Assembly (NCBI RefSeq): GCF_047638075.1
Contig: NZ_JBLJBV010000023.1
Coordinates: 1 to 64,000, forward strand
From: UBA6197 sp047638075
GTDB lineage: Bacteria; Pseudomonadota; Alphaproteobacteria; Rhodobacterales; Rhodobacteraceae
Reading direction: 5' to 3'
Length of the DNA: 64,000 nucleotides
Of the stretch, positions 45,221 to 54,777 are shown piece after piece. The notes under the pieces were generated by a model. It did not search any database. It saw nothing but the letters and a program-made list of their open reading frames with translations, and was not told where the DNA came from. A program made the translations under genes and the position numbers. The number at the start of each line of letters is the position of its first letter. Positions within the stretch are counted from its first letter, which is position 1.

Positions 45221-45832
45221 TTCCGCAACCAGAACACGGCGGCGCAACTGAAGGTGGCGATCCAGAACCTGTTCGACGAGGCCAAAAAGAAATGGCCCGG
45301 CGTCTTTCTTGACGATGAACGCATCCGCCTGTCTCCCGACCACCTGCAAGTCTGCGTCGGCTCGCTGGAGGAATGGAAGCTGTTCAACTCCAACCTCGAC
45401 GTGATCGACGACGCCTTTGAATACCTGGTCTCGAAATCGTCAAAGGGCGAAAAGGGCCAGTATTTCACCCCCCGGTGGGTGATCGACATGTGCGTCAAGA
45501 TGATGAACCCGCAAGAGGGCGAGACGGTGATCGACACCGCTTGCGGCTCGGCAGGGTTCACCGTGCACAGCATGTTCCACGTCTGGCGGCAGATCATGCG
45601 GGCGATGGGCAAGGAAGAGAGCCACCTCTTCACCATGGAGGCCAAGCCGCCGCGCTGCATCGACTATGTGCGCGACAACGTCTTCGCCATCGACTTCGAC
45701 GAGAAAAGCGTTCGCGTTTCGCGCTGCCTGAACCTGATCGCAGGGGATGGTGAAACCAACGTCCTGCACCTGAACACGCTCGACTGGACCAAGTGGGACG
45801 AGACGGTCAAACAAGACGACTGGCAGGATACC
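45221..45832 (+). pseudogene. Type I restriction-modification N-6 adenine methylase fragment
   Basis: About 204 codons match the HsdM-type methylase core: AIQNLFDEAKKKWPGVF, LFNSNLDVIDDAFEYLVSKSSKGEKGQYFTPRWVIDMCVKMMNP, then SAM-binding motif I DTACGSAGF. The reading frame stops resembling a methylase at WQDT, before the catalytic NPPF motif. The N-terminal part is missing too, with no start codon near the first recognisable residues. It is therefore a fragment broken at both ends. No hsdS or hsdR partner is adjacent. Confidence 0.75.
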
Positions 45833-45833
45833 G

Positions 45834-46733
45834 GACGAATTCGCCTGCGTGGTTATGGAGGGCACTTTCCTTGGCATGGCTCTAACGACGGATACGGGGG
45901 TGCAACTGGCGGCCATCCGGCCCGAGGATTTGCCGCTGGCGGTCCCCGAACAGACCGAGCCCGAGCAGGTTGTGCCGCCCGACCCGAAACCGGCCGTCCC
46001 CGAAGCGGATGCAAGTAAGCTTGCCATCGTCGGCGTGACACTCGGGATGCCGCTGAACGACGCAATTGCCCGGGTTGTCACCAAGGGCAAGATTATCTAC
46101 CGTGCCGATATCGAGCCCGAAACTCCCGAGAACGTCCAGCAACGTTATACGCTGGTCGCGCTGGACAACGGCGAGACCTTCGCGCTGCACGTTGCGGATC
46201 GGCCGGAAAAGCCGGTGATCGGCATCGCGCGCAATATTCCCGTGGCTAAGAATGTGCCCGTCGAGTCTATTCGCCAGGCTTTCTTCGGTACCTATGGCGA
46301 GCCGACAGCTACAGACGAGGATCTAGGCAATTTCAGCGCGAACTGGCGATGGGAGCTGGCCGGCAACCAGAATGATGATGGCGCGGCTTGTATCGATCTC
46401 ATCGAGATGTATGGCGCGAATGCCGCCGGCAATCTCCTATCCGAAGAAATGGACAGCTAGGCCGTCGCGCGCACGTTCAAAGATTCCGAGATGTATGCCA
46501 GCCAAGGAGCAGGCGGACGTTTTCGATTCTATACGCAAGACAGGTGGCCGCGAGTCACATTTAATCGGAACGCCGACTTGGGTGGCTGCCGGCCGTTCCT
46601 GAATGTGTTTTTCCACCCATCGACTGGTGATTTTATGGTGTGGGTTCATCTTGTCGATCCGGCGGCTTTCGCTAATGAGCTGGCGAAAGTCCAAGCTAGG
46701 GTCAAACCGGCCACGTTCGATTCAGAGTTGTAA
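45834..46733 (+). pseudogene. Unknown gene, truncated at the 5' end and split by an in-frame TAG
   Basis: The frame runs to EEMDS, then a TAG at 46458-46460, then continues without shift (AVARTFKDSEMYASQGAGGRFRFYTQDRW) to a TAA at 46731-46733. Both halves look coding, so one nonsense change explains it; amber readthrough is a less likely alternative. Two related motifs occur, GTFLGMALTTD and GVTLGMPLNDA, suggesting repeated domains. The 5' boundary coincides with the end of methylase similarity. I do not recognise the family. A GTG at 45849 could start a 203-residue product. Confidence 0.55.
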
Positions 46734-46779
46734 AAAGCTCGAACAATAGAATGCAGGGCGGTGCTTGCTCTCGCTGTGA

Positions 46780-46968
46780 TCTGATGAACTTGAGCTGAAA
46801 GTTGTCGGGGGCGGGAAAAGTCATTTCATTTGGATTCCAGACCACCTATACGCGGGCAAAATTACCTTGCATGATAGATGGGCCACTGATTTGTTTGATC
46901 TCTGGCCAGTAGCGGCATCTGCTGCGGGATCGTTCTTGGGCGTGAGAGTAGAGATTGCCATGTACTAG
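46780..46968 (+). pseudogene. Possible C-terminal gene fragment
   Basis: A 62-codon frame without an ATG or GTG near its beginning reads like protein (VVGGGKSHFIWIPDHLYAGK, RWATDLFDLWPVAASAAGSFLGVRVEIAMY). It may be a gene remnant, or chance. The remaining 300 bases before the response-regulator gene show nothing else. Confidence 0.25.
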
Positions 46969-47036
46969 CTGAATAAAGGTCAACGGAACCTATTGCTACA
47001 TTTGCACGTTACACTGCGTGTTGGAAGATCGGGCCC

Positions 47037-48023
47037 ATGAAGATCCTAGCTGTCGACGATGACACTTTCATTCTTGAGTTGATACCGATGATATCGGCGA
47101 AAGTCGGGTTTCCGGACGTCACTGCCGTAAGTTCTGCACAACTGGCGTTGGATGAATTGAAAAGCTCTGATGTGGCTTTCGACTGCCTCTTGGTTGACAT
47201 TCAGATGCCAGGAATGGACGGTATTGAACTTTGTCGCCACGTCCGCGCGTTATCAGCTTATCGCAAGACACCGATCATCATGCTGACCGCGATGACCGAA
47301 AAGGATTATATCGACCGTGCGTTCAAGGCGGGCGCAACCGATTACGCCTCTAAACCTTTCGACATGGTCGAACTGGGCGCGCGCCTTCGGATGGCGCAGC
47401 AGCTGGTCCATGCGCGACGGGATGCGGCAGTGACGGGCGGTGCGGGCAAAGAACTTTCTGGGCCCGCTAACCCCGGCCAAGAATCCGGTCAGTCTGATGA
47501 CGTGCGGATCGATGGAATAAAGAACATCATCGATTATACGGCCTTGGGAAACTATTTGATGCAACTGTCCCGCGCCGGGTTGGCAGGGTCGCAGGTCATC
47601 GCGGTCAAGATAGACCAGATCGAAGCGATCGGCGCACGGGCGTCAGCTGAAGAATTTGTTTACGCGCTCACCGAAGTGGCCGACGCTATTAGCGATGTCC
47701 TCCGGTCCAGCGGCTACATGATGGCTTATGCAGGAAACGGGGCGTTCGTGGTTATTTCTGGCAAACCAAGCGTTGATCCGTCAATTGGGCTGGAAATCGA
47801 GATTCAAAACCTGCTCGATGAAAAAGGCTCTGAATACGATAATGGCGATCCGCTTGATATAGAGGTTTCCGTCGGAAACCCGATAAGACCCAATTCCAGC
47901 GAGACACAGGGTGACCGCCAAACCTTCGAGCGAGCCATCGCGCGTGCGGAGACGCGAGCGATCAAGAAGCAAAGCGAGCCGCGGCCGGTAAGTTTTCGTT
48001 TTGACAGCGGTGAGGGAAGGTGA
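47037..48023 (+). CDS. Response regulator with a degenerate GGDEF-like output domain (paralogue 1)
   Basis: The 328-residue protein begins with a REC domain: acidic pair DDD at 7-9, phospho-acceptor Asp54 in LLVDIQMPGMDG and Lys106 in ASKPF. A linker rich in small residues (130-155) follows. Residues 160-320 have the layout of a diguanylate cyclase domain, but the RYGGDEF signature is replaced by AYAGNGAFVV (230-239), so no cyclase activity is expected. A paralogue with the same arrangement lies at 53381-54409. It is convergent with the PAS kinase gene, its likely partner. Output might be by protein-protein contact or nucleotide binding. Confidence 0.8.
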   Translation: MKILAVDDDTFILELIPMISAKVGFPDVTAVSSAQLALDELKSSDVAFDCLLVDIQMPGMDGIELCRHVRALSAYRKTPIIMLTAMTEKDYIDRAFKAGATDYASKPFDMVELGARLRMAQQLVHARRDAAVTGGAGKELSGPANPGQESGQSDDVRIDGIKNIIDYTALGNYLMQLSRAGLAGSQVIAVKIDQIEAIGARASAEEFVYALTEVADAISDVLRSSGYMMAYAGNGAFVVISGKPSVDPSIGLEIEIQNLLDEKGSEYDNGDPLDIEVSVGNPIRPNSSETQGDRQTFERAIARAETRAIKKQSEPRPVSFRFDSGEGR

Positions 48024-48073
48024 CCCGCCCTTTTCCCTAATCTCCCGCATTTCCCTACCCCTTTGAGCAGTGG

Positions 48074-48243
48074 TTAGCTGTCACATCCCAGAAGGTAGTA
48101 GGGCTGTTTCTTGAACAACTCCGGCTTGAGTTTGTGCCAACCTTTCATCGCTTGCAAGGGTGTGTTGCTGCCTTCGGCGTCGTCGTCGCCTGCTTGTGAA
48201 GATGGATCAGCATAGTCGTATCCCCTCCCGAATGTCCCTCAGA
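48074..48243 (-). pseudogene. C-terminal remnant of an IS481-like transposase
   Basis: A short frame ends in TPLQAMKGWHKLKPELFKKQ followed by PYYLLGCDS and a stop. This resembles the C-terminus of integrase-core (IS481/IS3-like) transposases. Nothing of the catalytic core remains. It lies between the two convergent signalling genes in an otherwise empty 283-base gap. Confidence 0.4.
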
Positions 48244-48306
48244 ACTGATCGTGCCATGAAAAAAGCGGATCGCCGAGGGTCTATGTGATCATCCGGGATG
48301 GAACAG

Positions 48307-50145
48307 TTAGGCAGCCCGATCCTTCTGTGGTGTGTCAATCGGAACGGTAAACCAGAACGTTGTTTTATCGCCCGGAGCACTGTCAAAACCGATCTTGCCA
48401 CCCGACTGTTCCACGATTTGCTTGGTGATGCTAAGGCCAAGACCGGTTCCCCCCCGACTACGGGTCGCGGTGGGGGCGGCTTGAGAGAACGGCTGGAAAA
48501 CTTTCCCGCGAAAAGAGTCCGGTATCCCGCCACCCTGATTGCTCACAGAGATCCGGACTGCGTTCTTTTGCTTTTCGGCAACGATGTCTATTGTGCTGCC
48601 TTCGTCGGCAAATTTTGCGGCGTTGGACAGCAGATTGGCCATCACTTGTTGAAATCGCTTCGGATCGACCGTTCCGCTCAGATCCCGGTCCTGAACGTCA
48701 GCTTTAAAGTGAACGCCGAAGTTGTCTGCGAACGCCAAATTGGTCAAAATCGCCTGTTCGATCAACGCCGCGATGGGCTGTTGCGATGGCGCAAGCCGCA
48801 TCTGCCGGGCTGAAAACTTCTCAAAATCCAGAATGTCATTAATGAGGGCGCTAAGGCGCTCTCCATTCTGCTGGGCGATGAAAATCAATCGCTGCGCCTC
48901 GTCGGACAGGGACTGGGTGTCCATTGACGACAGAAGCGATAGCGACCCGAGTATCGATGTCAACGGTGTTCGTAATTCGTGGCTGACGGTTGCGACGAAC
49001 TCCCCCTTCAGTTCGTCCAGGCGCCGTTGTTCTGTAATATCGACAATCTGCGCTATGAAGTGGCCTTGATTACTCTCAGCGTCTTTTACCATACCAACGG
49101 TGAGCAGCCCCCACATGACGGCGCCATTTCCCCGGACATAACGTTTCTCCATCTGATAGGATGGGATATGGCCGCTGGCCAATTGACCAAATTGCTCCAG
49201 ATCCGCATCCAGATCCTCCGGGTAAGTTACCGATTGAAAATTGGTCGCCAGTAACGCTCCTTCCGAGTATCCGAGCAGATCGCACAGCGCCGCGTTTACC
49301 CGCTGCCAAGATCCGTCCAGACTGAGGATCGCCTTTCCTATCGGCGCATTCTCGAAGGCGGACCGGAACTGATCCATACTCATACGAAGCGCGTTCTCGA
49401 CCGTTTTGTGGTCGGAAATGTCGGTCAGTGAACCGATCAAGCGGATCACATTTCCGGCCGTATCTTTTTTGGCGATGGCCAGATCCGTGCGCATCCAGTG
49501 CCACCGCGATTTATTGCGGGACTGTAAACGGTATTCACAACTGGCACGTTCGCTGAGACCTTCCACGCAAAGCCGGAGCGGTTCAAGCGCCGCGCCCAAG
49601 TCGTCGGGATGCACGCGTGTGCGCCATTCCAACGCAATATCCACGTTATCCGATGACGCCAGCCCCAGCAAGTCGCGCCAAATCTCGGAAACTGTCATCG
49701 TATCGGTAATGGTATCATATTCGAAGACACCAATTCTGGCGCCTTTTATCGCATTATGCGCAAGCTTCAGTTCTTTTTTTGTGATCTGGTCGGCAGCCAG
49801 TTCAGCGGAAATGTCGCGCAGGACCAGCGCATGTTGCAGGCCCTGTTCTCGGTCGGTCCAGGCTGTGATGTGGACCCCGAGCACAACCGGACTGCCGCTT
49901 TTGCTGCGGCCAATCATTCCCTTCACGATGGCATCGATCGCGGGAGGTTCGATAAACGCGTTCAACTCTGCCAATGTCTCGATCGGCAAGACGTCAGAAA
50001 CAGGCCGTCCGGTCAATTCCTCGCTGCCATAGCCAAACAGGTCGCCGGTCGCGCCATTGCAATGTGAGATTTGGCCTTCTGATCCGACAATCATCAGCGG
50101 GACCTGCATGTTCTTGAATGCATATATGATTGGCGAATCGTTCAT
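48307..50145 (-). CDS. Soluble triple-PAS sensor histidine kinase
   Basis: The 612-residue protein has three PAS-type domains (about 8-115, 132-246 and 258-373), no membrane segment, then a HisKA dimerisation domain with His389 in SHELRTPL. The HATPase domain has N-box QVMANLLSNAAKF, G1 SNQGGGIP (the usual aspartate replaced by Asn-Gln), F-box FQPFSQA and G2 GGTGLGLSI. It would sense a cytoplasmic cue and phosphorylate a REC protein; the two REC-pseudo-GGDEF proteins and the Hpt/REC pair nearby are candidates. Its first 169 codons are present again at 59425-59931. Confidence 0.85.
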   Translation of the reverse strand: MNDSPIIYAFKNMQVPLMIVGSEGQISHCNGATGDLFGYGSEELTGRPVSDVLPIETLAELNAFIEPPAIDAIVKGMIGRSKSGSPVVLGVHITAWTDREQGLQHALVLRDISAELAADQITKKELKLAHNAIKGARIGVFEYDTITDTMTVSEIWRDLLGLASSDNVDIALEWRTRVHPDDLGAALEPLRLCVEGLSERASCEYRLQSRNKSRWHWMRTDLAIAKKDTAGNVIRLIGSLTDISDHKTVENALRMSMDQFRSAFENAPIGKAILSLDGSWQRVNAALCDLLGYSEGALLATNFQSVTYPEDLDADLEQFGQLASGHIPSYQMEKRYVRGNGAVMWGLLTVGMVKDAESNQGHFIAQIVDITEQRRLDELKGEFVATVSHELRTPLTSILGSLSLLSSMDTQSLSDEAQRLIFIAQQNGERLSALINDILDFEKFSARQMRLAPSQQPIAALIEQAILTNLAFADNFGVHFKADVQDRDLSGTVDPKRFQQVMANLLSNAAKFADEGSTIDIVAEKQKNAVRISVSNQGGGIPDSFRGKVFQPFSQAAPTATRSRGGTGLGLSITKQIVEQSGGKIGFDSAPGDKTTFWFTVPIDTPQKDRAA

Positions 50146-50694
50146 CGTAATTTTCTCCGTAAATGCCTTCGAGCGTTACAACCCAAAGCTGCATGCAGTG
50201 GCGTCGAGCAAATTTTGGGTTGCGTCTCGGCCCTGGACGAAGCTCTCCGCTGTCGCGCGCCGAGCATAGGGATTTGGACCCGATCAGCATGAGAGGTCAA
50301 GGATGATCGGGCAATGGACTGAGCCACGACTTCCGGCCATCCGCTTTTCTCATTGTCGCCCTCTTGCCGGAGATCCGAAGGGGCGCGGGCGAGCGTGCCA
50401 ACTGCCCGTGCAAACCCCATAGGCGGGGCAGCTGATCGGATCGAATCAAAAAGGTGCCTTGCTGCACTTCGGCTACACTCACGATTCTCGACTGCCAAGA
50501 CGCTGATCGCCACGGCCATTGCGGTTCTTGCGCGGCCGCTGGGGACCCCGCCGGGGGAAACGACTTTGCCGGCTGGCGCGGTCTTGTTCCCCGGAATGCT
50601 TTCGACGGGCGGCAGCCTATGCCTCAGCGCGTTGACAAAAATGCGTAAGCGCTCCCTGCGGCGTCTGCTGTTCTTTGGTGCTGACGCGTCATCA
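50146..50694. other. Upstream region of the PAS kinase, no supported gene
   Basis: Open frames of 60-220 codons exist on both strands but none has a recognisable domain, and the longest on the minus strand runs over the kinase start. The stretch is repeated exactly at 59932-60480. It may hold the kinase promoter. Confidence 0.5.
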
Positions 50695-50976
50695 TCATGT
50701 GCGATGTCCAGGTAGCCGCTCGACCGGGCATCTGGCTGGCCGGGGTGAACAATTATCATTTCCTGTCCGACGCGGGCGCCTCTGGCTTGACCTTTCGGAT
50801 CTAGCGTCACTCAACCTTGGTCTCAGCGCGACCCACAGAATGAGAAGAAATGCGCATAGCGTGCCGACTCCCGTATAAACCAGAAATGCCAGCCAAATCG
50901 GATAGCCCGCAATCAACACGCCGGCGGCGAATGTCAATCCGAAAAATACCGCACTCAGCACTATGCCCAGAATCAT
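50695..50976 (-). CDS. Small two-helix membrane protein (copy 1)
   Basis: The 93-residue product has two hydrophobic segments (ILGIVLSAVFFGLTFAAGVLIAGY and IWLAFLVYTGVGTLCAFLLILWVAL) and a basic, arginine-rich tail of about 40 residues expected in the cytoplasm. I do not recognise the family. An identical copy is at 60481-60762. It lies upstream of the kinase gene on the same strand and might be part of its unit. Confidence 0.5.
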   Translation of the reverse strand: MILGIVLSAVFFGLTFAAGVLIAGYPIWLAFLVYTGVGTLCAFLLILWVALRPRLSDARSERSSQRRPRRTGNDNCSPRPARCPVERLPGHRT

Positions 50977-51129
50977 ATCTCGTCCTACGTCCCCAAGCGC
51001 TCAAAAATACTGCCTACGGCGGTTCTATGTCAGTATTCAAGATCGCTGAGGTTGTAAATCCTTATTTGATGTGACGGGTGAACCGGTGGGTGCAAGACGC
51101 GATAGGCGCCTGGTCTTCTAGATGGTTGA

Positions 51130-51423
51130 TCAATGTTTCCAATTCCCCATTCCGGCCCAAAAGCGCTCTAGCGCAATTTTTATTTGGCTGCAGTCGGGCT
51201 CGGGACCGTCGAGCCTGCAGATCGACACGATCGCACCGTGAATCGCAGCTTGGCCGCCAATCAAGGCAATGTGCATTCCCGATTTGTGCAGTCGAAGATA
51301 ATCTTGGTCTCGTGACAGATCCTGATCCGATCGCTCCAACCCCTTTTCACGGAGACGAGCGAAAGCAATATCAGCGTCGAGTAACGCCCCAAAAATCTGA
51401 TCGTATGCTGCGCTGACATTCAT
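51130..51423 (-). CDS. Hypothetical 97-residue soluble protein (copy 1)
   Basis: The product is predicted helical and soluble (AAYDQIFGALLDADIAFARLRE, IHGAIVSICRLDGPEPDCSQIKIALERFWAGMG). I do not recognise a family. The codon pattern and lack of an opposing longer frame favour a real gene. An identical copy is at 60916-61209. Confidence 0.5.
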   Translation of the reverse strand: MNVSAAYDQIFGALLDADIAFARLREKGLERSDQDLSRDQDYLRLHKSGMHIALIGGQAAIHGAIVSICRLDGPEPDCSQIKIALERFWAGMGNWKH

Positions 51424-51686
51424 TGCCTAGGCTTTCTTCTCTGTGATGCAGGATCGGATCTATGCCACTGGGTTGGCACGTTTCAGGCCGGATTGTGGTC
51501 GGAACAAGATGCGGAAAATTCAATCTGCTGCAGAGCGAAGTTTTGAGACCCGTGGCGAGTATTTTCCGACTCGTGCGATGCTGCGACGGTAGGAGGGTAG
51601 TAGCCGTTTTGTGCTTAATTCAGTGGCTGGAGAGTGCTTCATTCCGGCAGAATGGAAGGAAGCACCGTGGGATAAATTCGTCATGG

Positions 51687-53079
51687 GGTCGTGTCGCGAG
51701 ATTGGTGGAATTTGAAGGTAGCGTAATCTTCGGGTGAACCAAAACCCACCCAACCGGCGGCTGGTACCGCCACAGGAGATCACGCCATGACTCAGATTAC
51801 AGACACCAGCGCGCTTTCGCTATTGGCTTCTGACGCAGGCTTCGACCTGATCGAGGATTGGATTCGCGCAAACGTTCGCGGCATGATCGAGGCTGTTTTC
51901 AACGAAGAGCTGGACGGCTTTCTCGGTCGCTTGCACTATGGCCGGGAGGCCGGACCGGTGAAGGGGTATCGCCACGGCGGTCGGGATCGCCAGATCACGG
52001 GAACATTCGGCACCGAGACGATCAGCGTTCCGCGCGCCCGGACCGAAGACGACAAGGGCAAGATTGGTGAGTGGAGATCACAGGCCTCGCCGCGCTATCA
52101 GCGGCTGACAAAGACGGCCGAGGCGCTGATCGCGTCCGTCTATCTCTCGGGCACGAACACGCAGCGCGTGAAGCGGGCGCTGTTTGCCCTGTTCAAGGGG
52201 GCGGTGAGTAAGGACGTGGTCAGCCGGGCGTGGCGCAAGGTGAAGGTGGATTGGGAAGCATGGTGCGCCCGCAGCCTGGCTGACGAGGACATCGTGCGCT
52301 TGATCCTCGACGGCACCGTGATCAAGACACGGATCGACGGAAAGGCGACGAACATCTCGGTGCCGGCGGCCAGTGGCAAACGTCGGGATGGGCAGAAGGT
52401 CTTGCTTTCCATCAGAAACATGGGTGGCGAGCGCACGGCAGCCTGGCGCCAGTTTCTCGAAGACCGCGATGCGCGCGGCCTTGAGCGGCCGGAATTTGTC
52501 ATCGTTGACGGCGCGCCCGGGCTGGAGGCGGCGCTCGTCGCGATCTGGGGCGACGAGTTGCCGATCCAGCGCTGCACCGTTCATAAGCACCGCACTCTGC
52601 TGGCCCATGCGCCGAAACATATGCTCGACGAGCTGGGAAACGATTATCGCGACATGATTTGCGCCGAAACGGCCGCTGAGGTCGAAAAACGTCGGAAAGC
52701 CTTCCTGCGCAAATGGTGTCTGAAATGCCGCGCGGTTGCGGACAGCTTGGAGGAGGCCGGGGACCGGCTATTTACCTTCACCCAGCTGGACCCATCGCAG
52801 TGCAAATCGGCACGGACGACGAACGCCATTGAGCGGCTGAACGAGGAATTCCGCCGCCGCATCAAGATCCAGACCGTGCTGCCCTGCACCGAAACCGTGC
52901 CGATGCTCCTTTGGGCGCTGATGGCATCAGGCCAGATCCACATGCGAAAGGTCGACGGCAGGGAAACCTTGGCTCAGCCCGTCGCTCCAATCAGCCTTGA
53001 CCTCGCGGCCTGATCTGGCCCAAAGCCCCAGGCTCGGAGAACGCCGCCAGAGAATTTCCACCAGATTCGAGACACGAAC
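51687..53079 (+). mobile_element. IS256-family insertion sequence, 1,393 bp
   Basis: The ends are imperfect inverted repeats of about 29 bases (left begins GGTCGTGTCGCGAGATTGGT; the right, read inward, begins GTTCGTGTCTCGAATCTGGT). Exact 8-bp direct repeats CGTCATGG flank them at 51679-51686 and 53080-53087, the target duplication length usual for IS256. One intact transposase gene fills the element, so it may still be mobile. Confidence 0.85.
51787..53013 (+). CDS. IS256-family transposase (MULE domain)
   Basis: The 408-residue protein is intact. DDE-type acidic residues are visible in VRLILDGTVI, FVIVDGAPGLEAAL and the terminal TTNAIERLNEEFRRR. The N-terminal region GYRHGGRDRQITGTFGTETISVPRAR and LSGTNTQRVKRALFALFKGAVSKDVVSR match the family. 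The GGAG at 51776 precedes the ATG. Confidence 0.95.
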   Translation: MTQITDTSALSLLASDAGFDLIEDWIRANVRGMIEAVFNEELDGFLGRLHYGREAGPVKGYRHGGRDRQITGTFGTETISVPRARTEDDKGKIGEWRSQASPRYQRLTKTAEALIASVYLSGTNTQRVKRALFALFKGAVSKDVVSRAWRKVKVDWEAWCARSLADEDIVRLILDGTVIKTRIDGKATNISVPAASGKRRDGQKVLLSIRNMGGERTAAWRQFLEDRDARGLERPEFVIVDGAPGLEAALVAIWGDELPIQRCTVHKHRTLLAHAPKHMLDELGNDYRDMICAETAAEVEKRRKAFLRKWCLKCRAVADSLEEAGDRLFTFTQLDPSQCKSARTTNAIERLNEEFRRRIKIQTVLPCTETVPMLLWALMASGQIHMRKVDGRETLAQPVAPISLDLAA

Positions 53080-53380
53080 CGTCATGGCATTGCCAAGGAC
53101 CCGCATGCAGTCAGGGCAACGATACAGCGATCCATTGGTCGACAATCGTTTGCTTTCAAACGATGAGAGGCGCGAAGGTCCGTTTGGAGCGCTGAACCCG
53201 GAGTTTGGGATTATCCCCCCCAAAATCTTTTGGGCTCAATCTATCCTAGCGTTAAGGTCGCGCAATTTCCACAATTAGTAGGTGCATCGCCGAACCGAGC
53301 AGCTTATGTCTTGATTCGCCGTTGAGCATCTATGGCGCAAAGGCACGTCGGGCATGAGAAATTGACTAAGGAAGATTTAC

Positions 53381-54409
53381 GTGAATATCCTGGCTGTCGA
53401 CGACGATGAATTACAGCTTACCGTTTTGTCCGCAACACTGGGCAGTCTGGGATTTCCGCCGGCAAGGATCGCAACCTCGGCTGCAATCGCACTTGAAGAA
53501 ATCAAAGAGTCGATGGTGCCGTTCGATCTTTTCCTTCTGGATATCAAGATGCCCAATACGGACGGAATTGAACTGTGCAAGCAAATTCGGTCGATGCCAG
53601 GCTATGAGGACGCAGCAGTCATTATGATTACCGCGCTGACCGAACGTTCTCACATGGACCGCGCGTTCGAAGCAGGCGCCGTAGATTACGTCACTAAGCC
53701 ATTTGATAAGATAGAGCTGCTTACAAGGATCAATGTGGCCCGCCAGGTTGCCTCGGCGAAACATGAGGCCGATCGAAGAAAAAAGGCATTCAGTGCGCTA
53801 CAGCGGCAGGTGTACGAAATCGCCGGATCGACTTCGGGCGCGCCGGCTACGATATTTGGGGTCCCAAACGTCATCGACTACATGGTGCTAAGCAATTTTA
53901 TGCTTCAAATTCCATTCTCGAGAACATTCTCTGCGACGTCATTCGCTGTAAAAATACGTGAATTTGAGAAGCTACATCTCTCACTCGAGTTGGAGCCTGG
54001 GGCCATCTATGAAGTGCTTACGTTGGTGGCCAAGGCGCTTTCCAGACAACTGATCGGCCGGGGCTTCTTTGTCGCCTATGCAGGTTCAGGCGTATTTGTC
54101 TGTGCGGCTCAATGGACATGTGATCTACCGCTCGAAGAGATTGCCGACGAAGTGCAAAGCCAAATTTTTGAGATCGAAATGGTAGGAGGCTCAGACCGGC
54201 GACAGGCCATCTCCGTAGAGTTTGGCCGGAGACAAACCAATGGCGTTTTCACCCTCGACCGCAGGGTTGGTCTTTTGCTGAGAGCAATTTCGGATATGGA
54301 AAACACAACTTCTGGCAGCAATGTCACGCACGGAAGGCCCAACGGTAGAAGACGGGCTGGTACCTTTCTTTCGGTCTTGCAACGTCTATTGGGGTTCGGT
54401 CATGCCTGA
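53381..54409 (+). CDS. Response regulator with a degenerate GGDEF-like output domain (paralogue 2)
   Basis: The 342-residue protein parallels the regulator at 47037-48023. Its REC domain has Asp54 in FLLDIKMPNTDG and Lys106 in VTKPF. The C-terminal cyclase-like domain carries VAYAGSGVFVC (231-241) where GGDEF would be. The start is GTG with AAGGAAG upstream. It leads a tight operon: its stop overlaps the Hpt gene by eight bases. The tail after residue 310 is basic and differs from paralogue 1. Base composition is lower in GC than the core genes, in keeping with transfer. Confidence 0.8.
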   Translation: MNILAVDDDELQLTVLSATLGSLGFPPARIATSAAIALEEIKESMVPFDLFLLDIKMPNTDGIELCKQIRSMPGYEDAAVIMITALTERSHMDRAFEAGAVDYVTKPFDKIELLTRINVARQVASAKHEADRRKKAFSALQRQVYEIAGSTSGAPATIFGVPNVIDYMVLSNFMLQIPFSRTFSATSFAVKIREFEKLHLSLELEPGAIYEVLTLVAKALSRQLIGRGFFVAYAGSGVFVCAAQWTCDLPLEEIADEVQSQIFEIEMVGGSDRRQAISVEFGRRQTNGVFTLDRRVGLLLRAISDMENTTSGSNVTHGRPNGRRRAGTFLSVLQRLLGFGHA

Positions 54410-54764
54410 CAACAGTGTCTCGTTGTCTGGTCGGCGTGATCTGCACGCAGTGCTAGAGCAGGTCAGGATCGATTTTGTTCAACGTCTGAAAATCCAGCTC
54501 AGACAACTGCAGTCGATCCGCGCACAAATTGTGACACCTGGTTGCGATGACGACCTTAGAGAACTCGAGTTTATTGCGCATAAGATTAATGGACTTGCGA
54601 AGACACTCGGCTTCCAGAGCTTGGGCGACGCTGCAGAGAGCCTGGAAGTGGCAATAGCCTCGCTCGAGTTGCATCCACGCGTTAGCGATCCGTCTGAAGT
54701 CGTCAGACTTCTCGATGCGCTCGTGCTGAAGATAAGAACAACCTGCGCCGGAGCACAGGACTAA
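54402..54764 (+). CDS. Stand-alone Hpt phosphotransfer protein
   Basis: The 120-residue helical protein has FIAHKINGLAKTLGFQSLGDAAESLE, matching the Hpt motif HxxxGxAxxxG, with His60 as the phospho-acceptor. It starts at ATG 54402 inside the end of the regulator gene; an upstream ATG at 54321 would overlap it by 89 bases and is less likely. It would carry phosphate between a kinase or REC domain and another REC domain, and the next gene is a single REC. Confidence 0.8.
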   Translation: MPDNSVSLSGRRDLHAVLEQVRIDFVQRLKIQLRQLQSIRAQIVTPGCDDDLRELEFIAHKINGLAKTLGFQSLGDAAESLEVAIASLELHPRVSDPSEVVRLLDALVLKIRTTCAGAQD

Positions 54765-54777
54765 GCGGGAGTTGAGA

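Larger units (their letters stand above)
49639..51691. repeat. Long direct repeat, copy 1 (2,053 bp)
   Basis: Wherever I compared it, this segment is identical to 59425-61477, at a constant offset of 9,786. It covers the 5' quarter of the PAS kinase gene, its upstream region and two small genes. It ends five bases inside the left end of the IS256-family element. A short weaker match (49626-49638, two differences) precedes the identical part. Confidence 0.92.

Noticed and set aside
50142..50810. A 222-codon minus-strand frame upstream of the PAS kinase, repeated in copy 2
   Set aside because: It overlaps the small membrane protein gene, has no domain, and its low-complexity Arg/Ala/Ser content looks non-coding.
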